Origin: Pseudarthrobacter sulfonivorans
Lineage (GTDB): Bacteria; Actinomycetota; Actinomycetes; Actinomycetales; Micrococcaceae
Reading direction: 5' to 3'
DNA length: 64,000 bases
Assembly (NCBI RefSeq): GCF_024391045.1
Contig: NZ_JANFCZ010000004.1
Location: 124,001-188,000, forward strand
Shown: piece by piece, positions 49,512 through 59,158 of the stretch
Layout: the number at the start of each line of letters is the position of its first letter
How positions within the stretch are numbered: position 1 is the stretch's first letter
Translations under genes and position numbers: made by a program
The notes under the pieces: generated by a model
The model's database searches: none
Seen by the model: only the letters and a program-made list of their open reading frames with translations
Told to the model about the DNA's origin: nothing

Positions 49512-51252
49512 AGCGCACCACTACCCCCAGCCACGGGATCCAGCCGGGATCCAGATCCAGTCCGGCACGCCGGATGTCCATGTCCACGTCCGCCAGATCC
49601 AGATGCACTTCAATCCAACCGGGCTGGGCGAGGACGATTCCGCGGCGGAAGGCAGTCCCTGCCACGACGTCGAACGGATCGTGGTGCGGGCGCCCGAGGC
49701 GCACAGCTGTGGTCCGGGCCCAGTTGCCGGCCCAGGTTTGCAGGGCCGCTAGCTCCGATACTGATGCTTCATCGCCGTCGGGAGGTTCCGCTCCCGGAAG
49801 CAGCCCGGCGAAGACCAGGACGGCAGGGTCGTTGGGTGCTGCAGGCACCAGCAGTTGACCCACACGGTGCAGCAGCCAGCGCAGCGGCCTGCCGGAGAGC
49901 ACCGGGGCCGCGAGGAGGCCATCAGGTATGCCGGCGTCCGCTGCAGTAGCGAATAGGAACGGCAGCCCGGCCCACAGCGTGCAAAATTGGTCCGCGTCGG
50001 CCGGGTTCTCGGGCTCCTCGGGATCTTCGGCCCCACTTACAGGGATGTCTGCAGCTTCCAGTGCGGACTTAGCCCGAGTCTCTGTGTGCCGGACTTGCTC
50101 ATCCGGCGGCGGTTGGGTGACGGACTGTACACGGGTGCCGGATGCCGCTGCGACAGGGGCGTCGGACGTAACGAAGGCGTTCCCCAACACGGAGGCCGGG
50201 TCAAATCCTAAGCTCACGGCATGCAGTAGCTGCGCTGATTCGGGGCCGCGGAGCAGCCCCGGATCAACCTCGGCGAGGGACAGGACCGCCCACGCGGCGG
50301 CGGTTGCACCATCGGCGCGCAGGACGCTGCGTTTCATGGCTCTAGCCAGACTCGAGTGGCGGATGACGTCGGCTGCGCGGTCGGCGAAGCGGCTGCCGGC
50401 ATCGAAGGCGGGTGCGCTCGGGGCCAGGGGACCTTTGCGGCCATCTGCGTTCCCGCCGAAGGAGTTCTCGGTGCGTCCGGCTGCCAGGCCTCGGGCGGAA
50501 CCTGCCTTCCCGCGGATGGAATCCTCTTTGCGGTTGGCAGGCCCAGTCGGCATCAAGTCAATGGTGCCGCCGGACGGACCTTCCCGGCGCTGAAGGGACC
50601 CGACCATGAGGTTGGCATGCGCTCCGACAGCTGCCAAGACAAGTGCGGCGAGCTCCGACCAGCCGCCTCGACCGAGCAGTCGGTGCAGGGACGCGGCCCC
50701 GGATGACTGTGCCGCATGGACTACGGCTGGCACGGCCTGTTCGGGCCAGCGGCGCAGGGCGGCCAGTAGAGCCCTTTCCGGGGAGCTCTCAGGGTCCGGG
50801 TCCGACGGTTCAAGAAGCCCCAGCTGGTACCAGGCCCAGGCATTCTCCGTGCTTCCGGCAGTCAGTGACGCTGCCAGATCGTGGAGGGCGTCGGCGCGCC
50901 TGGGGAAATGCAGTACGCGGGGAGTGCCGTCGTTGATGCGCTGGCGCAATTCATTGACCAGTGCCTTCGCCCATTCGAGTTCCAGGGACGGGCCGGGGCG
51001 TTCGGGGTCCAGGGACAGCAGTAAATCCAGCCGGCGCAGGCACCACTCGCCGTCGGGGAAATCCACCCCGGACAGAGCCTCGTCCAGCCGGTACCCGGCC
51101 AGATTCTCAAGCATGTGCTGCAGTCTCCGGCCCAGCCCCGCCGGTCCGGCCGCGTCAACGGAGTAACCGCCGTCGTCCTTCGCGCCGGTCTCCGGCTGCC
51201 CCGTCGGCGGCAAAGCGGTGGCGCTCAGGGTGCCGATGAATAGGTCTGTCAT
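49498..51252 (-). CDS. Probable contractile injection system tape-measure protein
   Basis: The 584-residue protein is largely helical, with no enzyme motif. The C-terminal third reads LWAGLPFLFATAADAGI, later GWIEVHLDLADVDMDIRRAG and LDLDPGWIPWLGVVVRYVYS. The WIEVHL...RRAGLDLDPGWIPWLG pattern is the feature I associate with the CIS tape-measure family (CIS_TMP), whose length sets particle length. It begins at an ATG overlapping the next gene's stop (ATGA). It could instead be a baseplate accessory protein; the assignment is moderately sure. Confidence 0.62.
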   Translation of the reverse strand: MTDLFIGTLSATALPPTGQPETGAKDDGGYSVDAAGPAGLGRRLQHMLENLAGYRLDEALSGVDFPDGEWCLRRLDLLLSLDPERPGPSLELEWAKALVNELRQRINDGTPRVLHFPRRADALHDLAASLTAGSTENAWAWYQLGLLEPSDPDPESSPERALLAALRRWPEQAVPAVVHAAQSSGAASLHRLLGRGGWSELAALVLAAVGAHANLMVGSLQRREGPSGGTIDLMPTGPANRKEDSIRGKAGSARGLAAGRTENSFGGNADGRKGPLAPSAPAFDAGSRFADRAADVIRHSSLARAMKRSVLRADGATAAAWAVLSLAEVDPGLLRGPESAQLLHAVSLGFDPASVLGNAFVTSDAPVAAASGTRVQSVTQPPPDEQVRHTETRAKSALEAADIPVSGAEDPEEPENPADADQFCTLWAGLPFLFATAADAGIPDGLLAAPVLSGRPLRWLLHRVGQLLVPAAPNDPAVLVFAGLLPGAEPPDGDEASVSELAALQTWAGNWARTTAVRLGRPHHDPFDVVAGTAFRRGIVLAQPGWIEVHLDLADVDMDIRRAGLDLDPGWIPWLGVVVRYVYS

Positions 51253-53444
51253 CCGACTCTCACCTGCCCCACGGACGCGTCGCCGACCCGGGAACCAGCC
51301 GCCGGAGTACCGACGATGCCGTCGCCACCGACTCTAAACTGGCCCAATACGGCCGGGGCCCAGCCGGTGTCCGGCCCCACGAAAGACGTCAGGTTCAAAT
51401 GCAGCCGCTGACCCACCCGCATCCCGGTCCCGAGCTCGCAGACCTCGTAGACAGTGTGTGCAGGGCGGTGCACGTCCAGGATGCTGCGGACTACGGCGCG
51501 CTGCTCTTCGGTGAGCCTACCCGGGACTAGTAGCGTGAAACGGTGCGCGGAGCGCTGGAAGGAATCCTGCCCAAGTGCCGGGCCGGTGCCTGCTGGCTCA
51601 GCCGCGGAGGTTCCGGCAGGGGATTTGACCGGCAGGGCAACTCCGCCGATCGCGAAGCGGCCCAGCACACCGGTAGCACGGGCATTCCCGCCGACGGCGG
51701 GGGCCGCTGCGCCGCCTGGCCCGGCACCGAGCACCATGCCGCCGAGGCCCCTAAGCTGCCAGGCTTCGATGATCACCGGCGCCCGGCCAAGGTACAGTTC
51801 CAGCATCCGGATCAGTGCGCCCCGAGTGCCCCGCCTTGTGAAAAGCCGGTAGGCTTCCGCAACCAACGTGCGCCGAGCGGATTCCGGCCAGCGCTGGTCC
51901 AGCACCAGCCCGGCGAAGCTGGCCAGCCAGGGCAGCGCCTCCTGCGGGGCGGTGCGCGGATCCAGCAGGATGGCACGTTCGGCTGCGCGCCATTCCAGCT
52001 CATGGAGAGTGCCTTCCAACGGGGCCAGGAAACGGTGCAGGAAGTCGGCGTCCGCGTCGTCGCGGGACCACGCGCGCGGCAGGCTGTTAAGCAACCGGTG
52101 GCCGGGGCATTCAATGCGTATGGCACGAACGCGGGGGCTGGCGTTGGCTGTTCCGGTGAGGCACAGTTTGAGCCAAAGATAGCGGCCCGGAGCGGCGGTG
52201 ACCTGGGATTCGTAGGTGGCAAAGCCGCCCTCCGGGGCATTCGGCCATGATTGTTCCGGTCCATTGGGGCGACGGAAAACAGTGCCTTCACGGGTTAGTC
52301 CGTCAAGGAGTTCGCGGGAAGGCAGCGGGGGTGTCTGCTCAGGATGCGGTACGGGCCGCGAGCCGCGGGAAGGCGCGGTAGCCTCTACCGGGTCCAGCAC
52401 GTCCTCGCCCTCGCTTGTCAGGAACTTCAGGGTGGCGCCGGTGCCCGCTGGCAGGCAGGCCTCCAGAAAGACTCGGCCCCACCGGGTATGGTAATGGCCA
52501 CTGTCGAGCCGGTACGTGACCACGGATCCGGACGGCGCATGCCGGGCCGCGGAGCCGGCGGTGGAAGAGAAGCCACAGGCTGTCGTGAAAACGATCCGCC
52601 CTGCGGGGGATATCGTAAGGGCCCCGCCGTCGAAGTCCGGAGCCTCTGCCGGCTCCAACTCTGTCCAGCCGCACTCATCATCGTGCTGGAAGCGTAGGAA
52701 CGGCTGCCCGGGCGCCCGGGCGACCACAAGCAGACCGTTCGAAGTTGCCTCGATGTCGGTGGCGCCCTCGACCTCAAGCTGCACGGTACCGTCAGGGGAG
52801 GCGACAGCGCTGTGTCCGCCGCCGCGCCAGAGCACCAGGAGGCCGCCGGTGAAGTGGGCGGTGATGCGGGTGGGCGCAAGCCCCGGAAAACAACACGGAT
52901 CCACCAAGACGGGGCCCGGCCGGGGTCCGCGGCGGCCGTCCAGAAATACGATTTGGTCCGGGCGGCGCAGCAGTACCGCTGCCCGCCCGCAATCAGCGGC
53001 GACATCGACCGGCCGGGTGCGGCCGAACGGAACCCGGCGCAGCAGCCGCTGGGCCCACAGATCGACCACCAGCACCGCGTGGCCGGAGGCTTCGACAACA
53101 TACAGCCGCTGGGACCTGTCCACGGCCAGAGCGCCGGGACGGCCCAGCGTACCGTGGCCCGTGGTAGGGGACTGCGTGCCGTCCTGATCGAAGACGTCCA
53201 CCCGTCCGGCCTCGGGACGGGAGCGGTAAGCACGGCACCACCGGTCAAAGGCGAGGCCGGCGAGGCACGGAACCGGCAGGGCGACACTAAACTGCTGGGC
53301 CGCACAGTCGTCCTCGGGCATGGTTGCTGGTTCGGTCCAGTCCAGCACCACACCGCCGCCGGGCAGCAATGCTGTGTGTTCGTGTGCGCAGCGGGCCCAC
53401 TGGTCAGGCTGTACCAGCAGGGTCAGGGTCCGGTCCGCATACAT
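51249..53444 (-). CDS. Phage tail protein I-like baseplate protein with N-terminal beta-propeller
   Basis: The 731-residue protein has two parts. Residues about 80-260 contain NHL-like repeats (GALAVDRSQRLYVVEASGHA, PVDVAADCGRAAVLLRRPDQ), probably a propeller. Residues about 455-600 match phage tail protein I (TIGR02242 type): SLPRAWSRDDADADFLHRFL-APLEGTLHELEW, WLASFAGLVLDQRWPESARR and RGTRGALIRMLELYLG. The C-terminal tail has VGQVRVG-type short motifs. Such proteins form the baseplate wedge that links to fibres. Overlaps of 4 or fewer bases with both neighbours place it firmly in the operon. Confidence 0.82.
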   Translation of the reverse strand: MYADRTLTLLVQPDQWARCAHEHTALLPGGGVVLDWTEPATMPEDDCAAQQFSVALPVPCLAGLAFDRWCRAYRSRPEAGRVDVFDQDGTQSPTTGHGTLGRPGALAVDRSQRLYVVEASGHAVLVVDLWAQRLLRRVPFGRTRPVDVAADCGRAAVLLRRPDQIVFLDGRRGPRPGPVLVDPCCFPGLAPTRITAHFTGGLLVLWRGGGHSAVASPDGTVQLEVEGATDIEATSNGLLVVARAPGQPFLRFQHDDECGWTELEPAEAPDFDGGALTISPAGRIVFTTACGFSSTAGSAARHAPSGSVVTYRLDSGHYHTRWGRVFLEACLPAGTGATLKFLTSEGEDVLDPVEATAPSRGSRPVPHPEQTPPLPSRELLDGLTREGTVFRRPNGPEQSWPNAPEGGFATYESQVTAAPGRYLWLKLCLTGTANASPRVRAIRIECPGHRLLNSLPRAWSRDDADADFLHRFLAPLEGTLHELEWRAAERAILLDPRTAPQEALPWLASFAGLVLDQRWPESARRTLVAEAYRLFTRRGTRGALIRMLELYLGRAPVIIEAWQLRGLGGMVLGAGPGGAAAPAVGGNARATGVLGRFAIGGVALPVKSPAGTSAAEPAGTGPALGQDSFQRSAHRFTLLVPGRLTEEQRAVVRSILDVHRPAHTVYEVCELGTGMRVGQRLHLNLTSFVGPDTGWAPAVLGQFRVGGDGIVGTPAAGSRVGDASVGQVRVG

Positions 53445-55654
53445 CAGCAGACCTCCGGAGGAAGGGGGACTGGAATTTTCTTCGCCGGGGCGGGTGCGTA
53501 GTCGGTGCCCAGCGGCAGCGGCGGTCCGGATAATACGGTGATCTCGGCGAGCTCCGGCACCTGCCAGGGCATCAGATCGATGCGCTGCTGGGATTCCCGG
53601 ACGGGATGGCCCTGCCCGGCTTGGCTTGTTCCGACTTGGGGGACCGGAGCCAGAAGCAGATCCTCAAGATACTCGACCCCTTCCACTTGGACAGCCACCG
53701 CCTCGAGCTCCGCACGGCGGATGGTGCGGCCCAGCGGCCAGCCGCCGCCCTCCGGACCGAAGGGGGGAAGGGGTGCCAGATATTGGCGCAGGATCTGTTC
53801 CACCCAGCGCCGCACCGCATCCACCTGGTAGCCGTCGCGAACTTGCACACCGACGGACACGCCGATTTTCACGTACTCGGGGGGAATAATGTACAGCTCC
53901 GTGGTGACCAGCCGGCGGGCGTCCAGATAGGCTGCCACTCGGCGCAGAAGGCCCAGGTCAGGCTGCGGCGCGCCGGGGTTCTGCAAATCAGCCTCTGGAA
54001 AGACCATCACGCTCACGACGCCGGCAGCCGGCACCGTGGGATTGTCCGGATGCAAGAGTGGCAGCGTCTCGGCGCGCTGCACATCGGACACCATCAGGGC
54101 CAATTCCCGGAAGTCCTCCGCGATCACAGCCCTGTCGTGGCGGTGAACTTCGGCAGGGATGGCATCCATCGCCTCGGCCAGCCCGACGCCGTCCTTTCCG
54201 CCTACCGCAGGCAGTGGATTGGTGACCTTGACGCCGGCTGTACCGGGGAGGGCAGTGACAGCTCTGCCGCCTACGTTACCGGCGGCACCACCGCCGAATT
54301 GGTAGGACAGGACACGGATTCGCTCGCCGATCTGCGGCACGAGAGCGCGGCCGAAAGACACGGACCCGTGTTCGTAGTCGACCATGAAGTGCCGATCCGT
54401 GGGGCGGGTGTCGGAGAAATTCTGCACCTCCAGCCACGGCTTCCAACCCCCTACATCCTCCACTTCCAGCCGGACGCTGCCAGCGACTACGGGGTGGTGG
54501 TTCAGCGGGTAGCGCTGATCGCCGTCGCCGGTGCCGTTGCCTAAGAGCTCAGCGGCAGCCGTTCGGGACTGGATCGCCTGAACGGCGTTCACGCCGACCC
54601 ACCGGACCTTGCCGATGGAATCGTTCCTGACGGTTTGGGCGTTTGGCGTTTGAGGTGCCGGGCGGCTGACCTGGATCCACGCGATCACGTGCCTGGCCAG
54701 CTTCTCATCATCCAGAGGAGGCGGGCTGTCCGTGCCCCCGCTGGCGGCTCCGGTCAGGTCCGGAAGCCTGGGGGGCAGCTCCAGCTTGACCACGCCAGTG
54801 GTGACCAAGCCCTTTGTGGTATCCCCCAGGACAGTCAGGTCATGGAACGCCGGCGGCTTGTTTGTTTGCGGGGCGGCGGCTTCGGATTGGGGCCCGTTCC
54901 ACAGCCGCCACTGCATGGGCGGAGGGCTGGAAGTCAGACCAGCCGAGCGGAAGGCCGCTGCGCCGGCAGCGTCCAGCGACTCGAGGCGCAGTGGCTCCGG
55001 CAACTTCTCGTCAAAGGCGATCCCCACGAAGAGCGTGCGTTTGGCCAGTTTTTCCACCTCAGTGGTGTCCTTCCGGAGAAGCGCAATCCACAAAGCTCCG
55101 TCCGCTTGGGCGCTAACATCCACCGTGACGGCGCCATCGGCCAGCGGGTCCTGCGAGACCAGCGTGGTGCGGTAGAACTGGGCGGTTTCCGTCTTGACCT
55201 TGGCCCGGACGAGCGCGTCCTCGCTGCTCTCCTGAGCCGCCGGCGTCGCCGGTGTCTCAGGCGATTTGCCCGCTGCGAGCACTTCCAGCGGCCACACATA
55301 CACCTCGTCTGTGGTCTGGAACGGCGTGGAGCCCGCGGCGGCCTCCACGCCTTTGAGGACCTGCACGCCCTCTGCCCGCTCGGTGGTGGCTGCCAGCAGC
55401 GTTATCGCTGGCTGAGGCGGACGGGGCCGAACACCCAGCAGCCGCAGGAATTCAATCCGCGCGGCATCCGGGAGCTGGTTGAACTGGTAGAGCAGCGATT
55501 CGCCTAGATAGGCAAACAGCTCCACGAGCGCGATGCCCGGATCGCTCTCATTGTGGTTGGTCCACTCCGGCGCGTAGACGGGAATGCGGCGGATCAGCTC
55601 GTCGCGCAGTTGCTCGTAGGATCGGTTGTCCAGGATCGGGCTGATCAGTGCCAT
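53444..55654 (-). CDS. Baseplate assembly protein J-like (wedge)
   Basis: The 736-residue protein starts MALISPILDNRSYEQLRDEL and RIPVYAPEWTNHNESDPGIA, followed by FAYLGESLLYQFNQLPDAAR, the family signature of the putative baseplate assembly protein TIGR02243 (gpJ-like, Afp11/12 role). A C-terminal gpJ-like section contains DARRLVTTELYIIPPEYVKI and VRRWVEQILRQYLAPLPPFG. It is a structural wedge part with no enzyme motif. The ATG at 55654 is 7 bp after the gp25 gene, and its stop overlaps the next start (TGATG). Confidence 0.88.
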   Translation of the reverse strand: MALISPILDNRSYEQLRDELIRRIPVYAPEWTNHNESDPGIALVELFAYLGESLLYQFNQLPDAARIEFLRLLGVRPRPPQPAITLLAATTERAEGVQVLKGVEAAAGSTPFQTTDEVYVWPLEVLAAGKSPETPATPAAQESSEDALVRAKVKTETAQFYRTTLVSQDPLADGAVTVDVSAQADGALWIALLRKDTTEVEKLAKRTLFVGIAFDEKLPEPLRLESLDAAGAAAFRSAGLTSSPPPMQWRLWNGPQSEAAAPQTNKPPAFHDLTVLGDTTKGLVTTGVVKLELPPRLPDLTGAASGGTDSPPPLDDEKLARHVIAWIQVSRPAPQTPNAQTVRNDSIGKVRWVGVNAVQAIQSRTAAAELLGNGTGDGDQRYPLNHHPVVAGSVRLEVEDVGGWKPWLEVQNFSDTRPTDRHFMVDYEHGSVSFGRALVPQIGERIRVLSYQFGGGAAGNVGGRAVTALPGTAGVKVTNPLPAVGGKDGVGLAEAMDAIPAEVHRHDRAVIAEDFRELALMVSDVQRAETLPLLHPDNPTVPAAGVVSVMVFPEADLQNPGAPQPDLGLLRRVAAYLDARRLVTTELYIIPPEYVKIGVSVGVQVRDGYQVDAVRRWVEQILRQYLAPLPPFGPEGGGWPLGRTIRRAELEAVAVQVEGVEYLEDLLLAPVPQVGTSQAGQGHPVRESQQRIDLMPWQVPELAEITVLSGPPLPLGTDYAPAPAKKIPVPLPPEVC

Positions 55655-55661
55655 TGGGTCG

Positions 55662-56084
55662 CTACTTCAGATAGAACGGATACACGAGGTTGTCCGGCCG
55701 CAGGTCCGCCAGCCGCACGTAGGAGATATCTATCCATAGCAATGAAGGATCCTCTCCGGGCGTCACCGCAACGTTCGTCAGGCGGATCCTGGGTTCCCAC
55801 TGGGACAGCGCCTGGACTATGTCCTGCTCCATGGACGTGCGCGTGCCCAGAGTGTTCGGCTCCATCAGGTACCGCAGCAGCCCGCAGCCGAAGGACGGGA
55901 GCATTATGCGCTCTCCAGGTTGGGTGTCCAGGATGGTGGTGATGGACTGTCGGATCAGTTCCATGCCGCCGATGCGTTCGATGCTGAGGGTTTCGGAGCC
56001 GGGCCGCAAGGGGAAGCGCAGTCCGACGCCGGTCCACTGGTCCGCGATGTCATTGGATTGAGCTGTTGAGGACACGTCCGCCAT
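55662..56084 (-). CDS. Baseplate wedge protein, gpW/gp25 family
   Basis: The 140-residue protein has the gp25-type fold: GLRFPLRPGSETLSI near the start, then SITTILDTQPGERIMLPSFG with GCGLLRYLMEPN, and a C-terminal strand LLWIDISYVRL. Lysozyme-like gp25 homologues (Afp9 type) seed sheath assembly at the baseplate. The start at 56084 lacks a strong ribosome site, and a 165-bp gap precedes it, so it may depend on its own promoter or weak initiation. No enzyme residues are apparent, as is usual for the family. Confidence 0.9.
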   Translation of the reverse strand: MADVSSTAQSNDIADQWTGVGLRFPLRPGSETLSIERIGGMELIRQSITTILDTQPGERIMLPSFGCGLLRYLMEPNTLGTRTSMEQDIVQALSQWEPRIRLTNVAVTPGEDPSLLWIDISYVRLADLRPDNLVYPFYLK

Positions 56085-56249
56085 AAGTCTATGGTGTGAC
56101 GGGCGGCGTCACGGCGGCGTTTCGCGGAGAAATTGGTATTGGCGCCGGCCCTGGTTTCCAAGAACCCCCTCGCGCTGCGTAAGTGGTATTGCGGCGGCGT
56201 CATCAGCGCGGCGGTGCCAGCTTCGCAGCAACACCATGCTTGCCCTTGA

Positions 56250-57620
56250 TCAAAATGTGAGGATTGGCTTGAAGGGATGATCAGCCTTCCACTGTTGGCG
56301 GAGTTGCTCCATGAGGATAAACGTGTCGCCGGGTTGAGCGACGAGATCCTCAAACCAGCTCCGCTTCTTCAATGCAGCACCGAGCTTTTCCGGCGTTGCT
56401 CCCTCGTCCCCGCTCTCCCACGCCTTCCACTGTTCAAGGAACTGGTGCAGGCCTGCAGCGATCCCGGCCTGCATACTGGCGGTGATGGCCTCGCTCTGTT
56501 CGTACGGTACCCCTGGGAGCATGCGGTTCCACAGACGCTGCTTTTGCTTTTCGATGTCCTCGACTAGGCCGAAGCCGCAGTCCACGGCGACCTCTATGAC
56601 GAGCGGGCCGGCTGCCCTCACCATCGCATCGCGTGCTCGGGCAAGCTGAAGGCCGACCAAGCCCTTGCCAGAGGGTGCTGTCCCGGACGCAAGGACACCA
56701 CTGCCGGCGGCTGCCCCGCCGAAAGACATCACCCGGATGGCGACTGTCGCCTCTGGAGCGAGTAGCGAGGTGGCGGCCCAGGTGAGATTTCCCGCCAGCG
56801 CGATCCACCAGTTCTGCCTCGCCGCCGCGTCATCAGGCTCCGGCACGCCTGCGAGCGCCGTGGTCCCTGCCGTGAGCCAGAGGTTCGCGTAGTTGCTGGC
56901 CCAGATGGGTAGGGTAGCAATAGCGCCATTGGAAATGTTTTGCCTTCGTTCGCCTTGCGCAGTGGTGTCGCCGGCCTTGATGAGGACAGGGTTGGTCTCA
57001 ATGACGTCGCGTTGGACCCTGGAGTTCGCCGCAGGATCACGCGCCTGGACAACATGGGTTAGTTCGTGCGCGATGAGCTGCTGACCCCGGTTTGTTCGGG
57101 GTTGGTACTGCCCTGCACCGAAGCTTATGTGGGGACCCACAGTGAAGGCTTTGGCGGCGAGTCGATCCGATGCTTGAGCGGCGGCGGCGTCAGTGTGGAT
57201 CCGGACTTCGCTGAAGGCCGCACCAAATAGTGGTTCAAGCGCAGCTCTCGTATGTTCTTCCAAGGGCTGTCCGGAGTTCGATGGAACGATTGATCCGACC
57301 GAGTTTGCAGCCGTCCGACGTAGACCGGCCGCCGGCGGTCGCAGATCGCTAGGCATTCCCGCCGGATTGCCCGATCCAAGGCGAGCGTAGTGTTCGACGC
57401 GACTGGCCATGCGTTCAGCATCCTTTTCCTGGCGGTCCTCCGGTCGGCTCACTGGAAGTTCCGTCGACAGGCCCAAATTGGGGGAGCGCCAAACAAGGGT
57501 CTGGTAGGGCTCTGAAACTGGGCCGTCAGCAGCGGCAGACTCAGATTCGCTGTGCAGCCCGGGTCGGGGCGGAGCCGCCTGGACTCCCTCAACTTTGTGC
57601 ATGCCAACTCGTGCGATCAT
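56250..57620 (-). CDS. eCIS-core (DUF4157) protein with hydrophobic segment, candidate cargo
   Basis: The 456-residue protein carries a canonical DUF4157 domain (about 120-195): TRAALEPLFGAAFSEVRIHT, AAKAFTVGPHISFGAG and LIAHELTHVVQA, with HELTH at about 185-189, the HExxH metal site. Residues about 271-312 are strongly hydrophobic (WWIALAGNLTWAATSLLAPE, then VMSFGGAAAGSGVLASG). A charged C-terminal helix region follows. DUF4157 proteins are typical eCIS cargo, so this could act on or insert into target membranes; that is inference. The ATG at 57620 overlaps the upstream stop (ATGA). Confidence 0.82.
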   Translation of the reverse strand: MIARVGMHKVEGVQAAPPRPGLHSESESAAADGPVSEPYQTLVWRSPNLGLSTELPVSRPEDRQEKDAERMASRVEHYARLGSGNPAGMPSDLRPPAAGLRRTAANSVGSIVPSNSGQPLEEHTRAALEPLFGAAFSEVRIHTDAAAAQASDRLAAKAFTVGPHISFGAGQYQPRTNRGQQLIAHELTHVVQARDPAANSRVQRDVIETNPVLIKAGDTTAQGERRQNISNGAIATLPIWASNYANLWLTAGTTALAGVPEPDDAAARQNWWIALAGNLTWAATSLLAPEATVAIRVMSFGGAAAGSGVLASGTAPSGKGLVGLQLARARDAMVRAAGPLVIEVAVDCGFGLVEDIEKQKQRLWNRMLPGVPYEQSEAITASMQAGIAAGLHQFLEQWKAWESGDEGATPEKLGAALKKRSWFEDLVAQPGDTFILMEQLRQQWKADHPFKPILTF

Positions 57621-59158
57621 GACTGCCCGCACATTGGATCGTCCGGCTTTTCCTCTGAAACGGGCGGGGCAGGAGTGACAGTGTTCTTGGCCGGATCCAT
57701 GCCGGCTATTAGCTCTTCGAACAGTTCTGGCTTGGCGGCAAATTTCGGATCCTTGATCAGCAGGTCGACCCCCTCGGGCGAACCCAGCAGCTTGTTGACT
57801 CTGTCTTTGGTCGCCTTGTTGGCCGGCTTGGCAAGGTCCGGCAGGCTGTTTCCGGCGAGGAAGAAGTCAGTCAGGATTCCGAACGACGCGGACGGCGGGA
57901 AGCAGAACCGCAGGGCGAGCATCCACCAAAGCTGGAAGATGAAAACGACGATCGGCAAAAAGAGCATGAACAGGAAGAACGCAACGATGAAGAAAAGTTC
58001 GATGGCGAAGGTGCAGACGCTGCCGCCGGGTCCGACATCCTGCCTTTTGCCGTCGGTAACATCCTTCAGAGAAGGAGGTGGGAGTGCGGAACCGGGGGGC
58101 GTCGTGACCCGCATCCCGCCTTGCCCTTGTGGCGAACCCGCGCGGGCGGCGAGCCGTCGGAAGTCGGGCAGTGTGACCGACGTCGTGTGGTTCTTGGTGC
58201 CGTCGGGATCGTATGGGGCAGCAAGTCGGAAGGGTTCAGTGGCCTCACCCCAGGATGCTTCCGTCGGGCACTTCCGGGCGGCGTCCTGTTTCTGCCGCAC
58301 AAAACAGAGGAGTTCGTAGACCGCGTGCTCGTCCAGCTTGGGCAAAGTCTTCTTGGTCGAGTCGACCCAATGCGTGGGCGAGAACGTGGGGATAACGCCG
58401 AACCACAGGGAGCGCGTGTGGGCCGCTTCGCAGTCGCCCACCTCGGCGGGAGGAAGGCGCCACATTGGGAAGTCCTCTTCCTTTTCGTCCTTGCCCAACG
58501 GGCCAACGGTGCGCCAGCCGCTTCCGCCCGGGCCGGTGATCCACGCTTGGTTATCGGCGTGAAAGCGGACTTCGTTCAGCAGTTTGGCATTGTCCTCCTC
58601 GAACCGGAGGCGGGCAGCGTCGTCCGCCCAAAAGACGTCCGGCAAGTCCCGGGGCAGACCTTTCGTGACCACCGTGCGGTGCTGCGTCTTGGCCAGGTCC
58701 ACCAGCACGTTTCGGGCTAACTGCCGGACGGGCCGTTTGTTGCCAGTGACTGAAGTGAACCGGCGCCGCATGACGAAGCGGACCTCGAGGTCCTCGTGGG
58801 AGCCGGCGCGGGGCAGGCCCGACTGGTCGCAGAAGACCTCCACCACCAGGGCATAGAAACGATCGTGGCCGGGCTGGTATAGCTTGCGCAAGCCCGTGGT
58901 GAGCAGCGTGCTGGTGGCGAACCGTTCGCGCCCTTTGACGCCGGAGGACAGGGCCACCGGAACGGGGTAGCTCCATTGGTCGTCTGCGCCGGTCTTCAGC
59001 GAGTCCCGCGGGTCCTTCAGCAGTCGCTCCACGAAGGTCGAATCGTCGTACATCTGGATGCTGGGGCGGCGCGCTTTCGCGTTCTGGAGGGAGAGGTGAT
59101 CGCGTTCGCGAACGTACCACGGGGCCCGCAACTGGAATCCAGTGTCCATGGCGGTCAC
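57617..59158 (-). CDS. CIS-associated protein with hydrophobic transmembrane segment
   Basis: The 513-residue protein has a large soluble N-terminal part (about 1-375) with charged and aromatic sequence, followed by a long hydrophobic stretch at about 381-425 (CTFAIELFFIVAFFLFMLFL then PIVVFIFQLWWMLALRFCF), enough for two membrane passes, and about 90 C-terminal soluble residues. Genes for membrane-associated proteins occur in Streptomyces CIS loci (CisA type), which anchor the cytoplasmic particle; similar topology suggests, but does not prove, that role. It starts at GTG 59158 (GTGA overlap) or ATG 59149. Confidence 0.72.
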   Translation of the reverse strand: MTAMDTGFQLRAPWYVRERDHLSLQNAKARRPSIQMYDDSTFVERLLKDPRDSLKTGADDQWSYPVPVALSSGVKGRERFATSTLLTTGLRKLYQPGHDRFYALVVEVFCDQSGLPRAGSHEDLEVRFVMRRRFTSVTGNKRPVRQLARNVLVDLAKTQHRTVVTKGLPRDLPDVFWADDAARLRFEEDNAKLLNEVRFHADNQAWITGPGGSGWRTVGPLGKDEKEEDFPMWRLPPAEVGDCEAAHTRSLWFGVIPTFSPTHWVDSTKKTLPKLDEHAVYELLCFVRQKQDAARKCPTEASWGEATEPFRLAAPYDPDGTKNHTTSVTLPDFRRLAARAGSPQGQGGMRVTTPPGSALPPPSLKDVTDGKRQDVGPGGSVCTFAIELFFIVAFFLFMLFLPIVVFIFQLWWMLALRFCFPPSASFGILTDFFLAGNSLPDLAKPANKATKDRVNKLLGSPEGVDLLIKDPKFAAKPELFEELIAGMDPAKNTVTPAPPVSEEKPDDPMCGQS

